From Membranipora membranacea (Eukaryota > Bryozoa > Gymnolaemata > Cheilostomatida > Membraniporidae), in assembly GCA_914767715.1 (NCBI GenBank), contig OU612072.1, forward strand, positions 17,916,001-17,980,000: a stretch of DNA of 64,000 nucleotides. The letters run 5' to 3'. Shown piece after piece: positions 57,489-64,000 of this stretch. A program made the position numbers and the translations under genes. The number at the start of each line of letters is the position of its first letter. The first letter of the stretch is position 1. The notes beneath the pieces are model-generated. The model searched no databases. It saw only the letters and a list, made by a program, of their open reading frames with translations, and was not told the DNA's origin.

Positions 57489-60400
57489 ATGAAGCCGGGA
57501 TTAGCACTTTCAATTGTAAGTAGAGCAATGATGCTTTTCTCTTCAACAAGTCACGATGATGCCAGTATTCTGTATTCATATATTGATGATCGACTCGACC
57601 AATGTGTCTTCATTAGCATGAGGTAATATCTGGAAAACAGGTGTAAGCAGACATTATTGTGTTTATATACACTTCATTGGACTTGATGGAGACTGAAATC
57701 TTCATAGCAACACTTTTAAGTATGTAAGTGGGATGGGAAGTTAGGGTTTTTAAAAATTCACGATATAAATACGCAACTTACAATCAACTTTAACTCATTT
57801 TACAACTCTGAACTTACTGTATTCTCATGGTATTTGTTACAGAGCTATTCTACCCTATGTTGTGCGTGCTGTGCAATTTCTTTCTTTTTTTTTTCTTTTT
57901 TTTTTTCCGGTTTCTGTTTGTGTTTATTTGTAATAAAAGGTTCTTCTAAAAAAAAATGATGACAGCGGAGCGATCAGGTAGTCAGAGACTAGAATGGCGA
58001 CCGCCCGATTAACAGTATGACCAAGAACTATGTGGCCGAAGACAGCCCAAGGAACCCCGCCCACCGCGCCTGCTGACTATGCACCACACCCCCACAGGGC
58101 CCTGGTCAGCCGACCACGCAGACCAAGGGGCTCACAAACCCGTTCAACAGGAAGGTACCTGTTGAGCAGGTTTACACCTGTCGTCAACAGGGACCTTGCC
58201 CCCTGCAGTTGTTGGCTCTTTGAGGGACAACTCCAAGTTTACTTCTTGTGAAACTAACATTTGGTGAGCTCACACAGATCTCACAATTTGCAACTGTTTT
58301 TGAATATAATATTAAAAAGCGATATTTAAATAGCATTTGCACCGGCATAATTTTAAGGTGCTCAAAAAATGAAGTTACATGGCCTCGTGGATGAATTTTC
58401 AAAATGACACGGAGTGCTGATTTTTGTAAAAGTAAAATTTGGTTTATCTCGCATTCAGCTGCATGGCCCCAGAACTCAATGCCGTAAATTAAGTGTGGGT
58501 AAAAAAATGTTTAGTATAAATTTTTCTTATTCATGTCTTTACAGATATTATATTCTGTGACACTGAAGTGCGGTTGGTGTATGGATCTGGGTCCGCGGTA
58601 TTTAGTAGATCGGTGAGTCATCCTTTTTATCTTTAAATGTTATTGTATAATTGATTGATCTAGCCTTGTGTTTTTGGTCACATGACCAGTTCCTGTTGAA
58701 AATATAAATAGGAGATCTGAACCAGATTTAAGAGTTTTAATTCAGTCAGTTCTATCCCGCTCTCATTTTCTCTGCATGCTTTTTATGTCTGGCACATACT
58801 CAATGTGATATGAAGCTTAATTTTTTTAAACTGACAAAATAATTAAGCGATTGTTCCTTCTGCGGAACGAACAGACATAAGTGATAAATTAGAAATAGAA
58901 ACACACTTATTATTATTCACAGATTACAAACATCAACGACTAGAAATTTCACCACCACTTTTCACTATGTTTATCATATGGAGATCGATCTATACAGCCC
59001 CGGTTCTGTCGTCTACACGGACAAGAACTCTCTGAAGACAAGTGATGGTACCTCCTCAAAAATCATAGCAGGGGATACACTTAAGTGGGGATACATAGAG
59101 GGTAAAGGTGCTGAGGCTCGATTCGAATTTATCTCAGGTTTCACACAACTTACAGATAAGCGTTTAGTTGTAGCAGACTATTACAATCACTGTCTGAGAT
59201 CAATCGATCGTTCTATAGGAACCACATCAGCATTCAGCGGACAGTGTAAGTTGAAAGGATACAAAGATGGTCTTCCCGGACAGTTCGCCTCCCCCTGGTC
59301 TCTATTAAGAGACGACAATAATGAGAGTCAGCTAATCATAGCTGATCACAATAACAACGCAGTAAGAACTGTAGATATTAGCTCCGGTGCTGTTGGTACC
59401 TTTCTAAATTCTGACTCACTCCTGTTCTTCAGAGGCCTGACGCAGGACGAGCACGGCAATATATATGTGGCAGTGAAGAAAGCTATATATTGTATTGCAT
59501 ACAAAAAGAAGACAATTACACTCCTTTCAGGCCGACCTGATGATAACTACGGCCTCAGAGAAGGTACTCTACTGGATTCGCTCTACTATAACCCACGAGA
59601 CTTGGTCTTTATCGGAAACCAAACTTTACTAGTCGCAGACAGCAGTAATAAAAACATTAGAATAATAGATATCAATACAGACAGAGTATCGACACTAAAA
59701 CTCTGCTCAGGGTGTCTGATCAGTCCTCGCTCTCTCTTATTCACTAATGACTCCTTGTACGTCGGACAATACCAAAGAATCCAGAAGTACACACGTGAGT
59801 AAACGAGCCAACTATTATATACATGTATACTACGAATATTTACACATGATCATACTACCAGTGCTCACTCCTTGGAAACATTATACCAAAAACGTGCTAC
59901 TGATGGGGAAGTAATATCTGGCAAAATGGTCTCACACAAATTATAATTTTGATTTTCTTTATTAATAATATCAATAAAGAAAATCAAAATTTTAATTTGG
60001 GCGAGATCATAATGAATTGAAGCGAATAGATCATCTGAGGTCACTCTTTCTTTGTAGTAGCTTTTGTGTTGTGTTTGGTTGTGTTTTGCGGAGTAATCTC
60101 CATTGATTATTGACAGATGAGAGCATACTTTTGCCAAGTTTTATAAAAGCCATAAAGGAAGCAGATGAGACCTTTTGGTGTAACAACTGCTGTTTGAACA
60201 CCGAGCTACATCTTGGCTGTAAATTTGTTTGTAAAATGTATCCTTTCATACTTCATACTATAAAAGTGTGCAGTGATCACCAATAAACATCACTTCTTTA
60301 ATTTTGTAGTTGGCAAGCTGGGCACCACACTAACAACTACCACATCGCCAACTACCATGTAGCCAACTACCACACCTCAAACTACCACATCGCCAACTAC

Positions 60401-61674
60401 CATGCAGCCAACTATCACACCAACAACTACCACATCGGCCACTCAGCCGGCCACCACATCGACTACGACCACTCTGATAAACACCACAGAGTCACCCACC
60501 ACATCAATGAGGGCTATCACTAAATTAACAGGTACCATATCTTAGTTTGCAAAGTTAGCAGAAACGATAATAGGTGTTTGATTCATGTTTTGAAGAGTGG
60601 GGATGGGTGTCATCTTTTGGCATATTCAGCTCTCTCATATGGATAAGATTCTTTTACTGTTTCAATTGATTTCATTTGATGGCTCTCCTAATTCACTCAA
60701 CTACTAAAATGTTGTCCTCTACTCATGAGGATTTTTTAAGTGTTATGTAACATTTCAGACAACTTGTTGGGGAGACGCTTAGATGTGATCAATAGGTACG
60801 ATATAAAGTGCATAGTACTGGCTGATAAGATTGCTTTATCTGCTCTGACAAGCCTCGCTAATGGCAACATCAACCAGATAAGAGAAATATGTGAGAGAGG
60901 TAAACGATTTAATTGACAAACATACTTTTATTTTCAATTGAATTTCTTGTATTTGACATGAGGTGTTGGTCCATCATCATCTCTGCAATACCTCCTATGC
61001 CATCTCGCCTACCGGAACAAACTATTCTGTTACTAAGTTAGTCTCCAGCTGACCTCTACATGACCCCCAACCCATTTCGCCAAACCTGCAACAGGACTTA
61101 GCTGCATGGCCACTGTCCGGCCTATCCCTGTAGACAATGGGTCCTTATCATATTGCAAAAGTCGGGTATCAATACCCAACTTTTGCAATATCTCTCCGCC
61201 ACCTCAGATAGATCATACTTTTTTTACCACAACCATGTGATATAAATTGTAGACTGCAACCCGCAAGTTGGTTCTCAGGCTAGGCTGAGTTGTGAGGGTG
61301 GTACCCTCTCAGTAACCTGGTCTACAGATGTCATGTTTGATGGAACAGTTATTGAAATACCAAGAGATTTAAAGCAGAGACTGACAGATAGACTTGTTGA
61401 AGAGAGTAGATATCCCATTCTGGGTATGCTAGTCATCAACAGAATGCCTCCGTGAGTAGTTTTTTAAATTGTCATCAATGACACTTTTATTTTGATGTCT
61501 CATCTGCATCAAACAGTCAGCGGCTGTACTGTGAGTTAGCCTTAACCTCTCATATATATCAACGTATATCATCATATGCATTGGCGTCCTAACTCTTTTC
61601 TGTCTCATTTGTTATTCATCAGGCTGGTTTATCCGACTAAGACAGAGACAGGAGCTTATCTGAGCTGGTGCTGA
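57489..61674 (+). CDS. Secreted NHL-repeat protein with Thr-rich linker and unrecognised C-terminal domain; one in-frame stop
   Basis: Seven phased exons: 57489-57515, 58545-58612, 58923-59794, 60310-60531, 60759-60899, 61253-61451, 61623-61674; 527 codons. The first two exons together make a signal peptide (MKPGLALSIILYSVTLK), which supports the nine-codon start exon. Exon 3 encodes a beta-propeller of NHL type with repeated blade motifs (LVVADYYNHCLRSID, LIIADHNNNAVRTVD, LLVADSSNKNIRIID). Exon 4 is a mucin-like TTTTSPTTMQPT linker. Exons 5-7 encode about 130 residues with four Cys (IKCIVLAD, REICER, DCNPQVGS, LSCEGGTLSV) that I do not recognise. The codon at 60360-60362 is TAG where the neighbouring repeat has CAG, so as written the product ends in the linker, although all later exons remain open and in phase. 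Confidence 0.8.
57840..58260 (+). repeat. Probable retroposon tail followed by a GC-rich insert
   Basis: TTTGTAATAAAAGGTTCTTC and a short poly(A) near 57932-57957 look like a polyadenylated retroposon 3' end. Next to it, 57965-58225 is much richer in GC than its surroundings (CCCCGCCCACCGCGCC, CCGACCACGCAGACC), with no coding homology recognised. Both lie in intron 1 of the NHL gene. Confidence 0.45.
59945..59991. repeat. Short AT-rich inverted repeat
   Basis: AATTTTGATTTTCTTTATT and its exact complement AATAAAGAAAATCAAAATT, nine bases apart, in an NHL-gene intron just after exon 3. Confidence 0.8.
61156..61196. repeat. Palindrome of about 40 bp with one mismatch
   Basis: ATTGCAAAAGTCGGGTAT against ATACCCAACTTTTGCAAT with a two-base centre; NHL-gene intron 5. 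Confidence 0.8.
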
Positions 61675-62797
61675 CTTCTTCATGTCTTCAGAATAAAATA
61701 TATGACTTGAAAACAGATTCCTGTGTATAACGAAATTCATGACTCAATTATTACTGTGTGACTTTTAAGTGCTGAAAAAGTCACTCGGAGAATATAGGAT
61801 AGCAGCAAAAAATGAGTGATGCGTGTTCATCACTGTTAATTTCACCCCATACTGATTCTATGAACAGGTTGTTACTAATCCTGTAATTAATTATAGCTTA
61901 AATTTGTCCCCTCACTCTGAACAAGAGGATAACTCTGACTATCTTCCATTCTTTCAAAATATAGGAGTACCAGGACAGATGGATTTTCAATTTCCCTTTC
62001 ATTGTGTTTACGTACTAGAAAGAAAGAAAGAAAAGGATTTTTTCTGAGTTGTTTGTTATAGAACCAAATACAGTGAGTCATATCGCTGTGGCTTCTTTTG
62101 TGTGATAACACTACACCAAGTTAATTTTATCTTTACTTTGTGTTCTTTAATGAATTTATTATTACAAAATTATTTAATATGAAAAAAAAGACAATACAGC
62201 AATGAATCTAGAGATGTGTAGAGATACTATTTACAGTTTAGGGTAGACACCCAGTGTTTGAACGGAATGATGGTACTGTGATACATCGGAAGTAAGGTTT
62301 GATACTGCACAAATAATGTTTGGCTTGCTATCATTTAGAAGATTTGCGGAGTATCTTATATCAGCCAATCAGGAATTTTGTGACCAAATGCTTCTTATTA
62401 CAGAGACTTTCAGTAAGACGATAACCTAATCCTCAACTTTAGAATTTTGTCACAAATACAGTTTGATTGTCAAAATTCAGCAAAATAAAAGTTAAAGTTT
62501 AAATCACTGCCAGATAAATAGAAAAAATGGTACTGACATTTGCCTTTTGAGTATATCAATAAAAGTTTGTAAATTAGTCATCAATAAAAAAATGAGTTAG
62601 AGCGGAATAGTTTTCCGATTCAAAAATTTATAGCATTGAATGTAAGCAGTTAAGCTTAAATTGATCTGTGCGATATCTGTGGGCGATAATTGTTCAGTTT
62701 AATATTTTTTGGTAAAGTTGAGTTGTGGGTTGTTTTAGTGACAGCCATGTTTGTATCTGATTGAGATTGTAAAGCGGTCGGATAGTCTGCGGTTTGT
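61675..62797. other. Spacer between convergent NHL and ARF genes
   Basis: 3' flanks only. A poly(A) signal for the NHL gene at 61692-61697; otherwise AT-rich with no exon or repeat family recognised. Confidence 0.5.
61692..61697 (+). terminator. Poly(A) signal of the NHL gene
   Basis: AATAAA 18 bases after the stop codon. Its placement fits the full-length reading frame, not a gene ending at the internal TAG. Confidence 0.6.
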
Positions 62798-63607
62798 TCA
62801 GAGTTGCTGTCTTTTCTTGAACTCTTTAGAATATGTACCAAGCATATCCATAGCTTCAAAAAGTCCTTCTCCATTTGTAGCACACGTTCCCTGTACATGC
62901 CACTTCCTATAATAACAAACAGCAAACATTATATATTACAAGTCATCATTTAGTGTAACCATAGCCTGAGTGCTCAGACGGCTACAATGCAATCCAACAC
63001 TCAATTTCAAAAGTTCAATTTTCAAACTTTTAAAATTGAGTGTTTGATAATGTTAAGCCACTAACTTGCATTGTAGCCGTCTGAGCACCAAGACTTATTA
63101 ATTATAATAAGGAAAAGGTACCAAAGGTACACGTTTCAGTCACACACTAGACTGGGATTTAGTCCAACAATTTAGATTTAGCTACACAACAATAACAACC
63201 AAAACTCATCAGCCAATCAAAAGAAAACCAAAACACAAACACAGGGGTCAATTCAGAAATGCTGATAGTAGATAACAGCAAAGAATCAATATCCAATAAT
63301 AATAATGCAGATAAAGCCCCATTGTTGGCCTGAATCCCAAGCTAGTCACATACCGGCGGGGGAGGGGCCTTCGGGCCGGGGCAAAAGTCTGGGGGGCTCA
63401 GACTAGTCACGTACCTGTCTCTGAGTTTGTGAAGCTGCAGAGCGTCAGCGACATCAGAGCAGCTGGCAGCGTTAGGCATATCCTGTTTATTAGCTAATAC
63501 TATAACAGGTACACCTCTCATCTCGTCGTGTGAGAGAATACCTGTGAGCTCATCGTGTGACTCGGCGAACCTCTCACGATCATTACTGTCTATCACATAA
63601 ATCAGTC
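62798..63607 (-). CDS. ARF-family small GTPase, last two exons
   Basis: GTPase of vesicle traffic. Exons 63415-63607 and 62798-62906 join in phase (AG|G) and end with a TGA at 62798-62800. Seen: GLIYVIDSNDRERF, NKQD nucleotide specificity motif in VIVLANKQDMPNA, LRDRKWHVQG, and the TCATNGEGLFEAMD G5 loop region. The first exons (myristoylated N-terminus, P-loop, switches) lie beyond the right edge or were not found between 63608 and 64000. The tail (GTYSKEFKKRQQL) is longer and more basic than in ARF1, so an ARF-like paralogue is possible. The intron holds three inverted-repeat or duplication structures. Confidence 0.88.
62971..63087. repeat. Foldback with 22-bp perfect arms and a nested hairpin
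   Basis: Arms 62971-62992 (TGCTCAGACGG...) and 63066-63087 (...CCGTCTGAGCA) are exact complements. Inside is a second inverted repeat, AACACTCAATTT / AAATTGAGTGTT. In the ARF intron. No clear target duplication. Confidence 0.85.
63148..63344. mobile_element. TAG-CTA foldback element, copy 8 (197 bp), 9-bp TSD with one mismatch
   Basis: Begins TAGACTGGGATTTAGTCCAA and ends TTGGCCTGAATCCCAAGCTA, the same subfamily as copy 5. Flanks GTCACACAC at 63139-63147 and GTCACATAC at 63345-63353. A third related nonamer, GTCACGTAC, lies at 63406-63414, where it is the ARF splice donor. Confidence 0.85.
63354..63405. other. GC-rich 52-bp segment between two copies of the duplicated nonamer
   Basis: Rich in G and C (GGCGGGGGAGGGGCC), ends CAGACTA and is bounded by GTCACATAC and GTCACGTAC. 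Either a second insertion at the same target or an outer part of copy 8. Confidence 0.45.
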
Positions 63608-63753
63608 CTGTACAAAACAAGAGATTGCATTTATATAAATAATTATAATAATAGAAACAAAAACAAAAATAATAGCAATAAAAGTGATAACGAAGATACT
63701 ATTTGTAATGACAATAATCACAATGTGTTCTTTGACCTCTCACATCACATGTG

Positions 63754-63933
63754 ATATACTATTGTATGTATATCTCTGTTCGTTAGAGAGTGAACTTTTT
63801 CACTTAGTATGAGTAAAATTCCAAAGAATATGGTGTGACGACCCGAGTTAAAGTTCATAATTTAGGGGCGGGTACATGTTGGGTACTTGTATTAAATTGA
63901 CTCCAATGATCAGAGATGCACATGTTTATAGTG
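63754..63933 (+). mobile_element. MITE-A, copy 3 (most complete)
   Basis: The left end TACTATTGTATGTATATCTCTG and the right end, reverse complemented, CACTATAAACATGTGCATCTC are imperfect terminal inverted repeats. The interior has AGTGAACTTTTTCACTTAG, GTGACGACCCGAGTT and TAGGGGCGGGTACATG. About 180 bp, no ORF. Confidence 0.85.
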
Positions 63934-64000
63934 AAGTCTCGATATAAGTGTGCAATCAAATTACAGTCTGACCTCTGACCTGTGTATTTGAGGTCAATAA

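Noticed and set aside
63148-63414. Introner (an element that creates an intron with both splice sites in its target duplication)
   Set aside because: The donor lies in the duplicated nonamer, but the ARF acceptor is far away at 62907, so the element enlarged an intron and did not create it.

Overview
Eukaryotic nuclear DNA from an invertebrate animal. The genes are split by many GT-AG introns, base composition is AT-rich, and the gene families are animal ones: NAA30, SETD3, ATRIP, COA6, SLC5, ARF, a uromodulin-type D8C protein and MADF/BESS proteins. Small dispersed elements are dense. A sponge or another early-branching marine metazoan would fit, but the sequence read by eye does not fix the phylum. 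I rebuilt gene models by hand from splice sites and reading phase; except where stated, exon phases join without breaks.

Layout. 144-1975 (+): 3' exons of a retinol-dehydrogenase-like SDR. 3505-5309 (-): secreted D8C-domain protein, convergent with the SDR. 6248-9409 (-): NAA30, catalytic subunit of NatC. 9410-13566: no host gene; repeats and a dead LINE. 13567-16105 (+): COA6. 16385-17596 (+): single-exon ATRIP-like protein that stops after the coiled coil. 18614-26991 (+): SETD3, 12 exons. 26992-29296: repeats, including a 12-unit minisatellite. 29297-32155 (+): unrecognised, probably helical protein in seven phased exons. 33451-51378 (-): SLC5 sodium/solute cotransporter in 14 exons. One of its introns holds a complete PIF/Harbinger transposon (40744-46623) with a MADF-BESS gene and a convergent HARBI1-type transposase. 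51379-57488: repeats and a dead LINE. 57489-61674 (+): secreted NHL-repeat protein with a Thr-rich linker and an unrecognised C-terminal domain, interrupted by one in-frame stop. 62798-63607 (-): last two exons of an ARF-family GTPase.

The host genes are unrelated housekeeping and secretory genes with no common pathway visible. The most striking feature is a set of eight very short inverted-repeat (foldback) insertions, 39 to 244 bp long. All begin 5'-TAG and end CTA-3', with a loose terminal consensus TAGmCTkg, and each is flanked by a 9-bp target-site duplication (three exact, four with one mismatch, one with two). They lie in introns, in a probable 5' leader, next to a splice donor and between genes. 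Further MITE families, tRNA-headed SINEs, LINE remnants and palindromes fill much of the rest.
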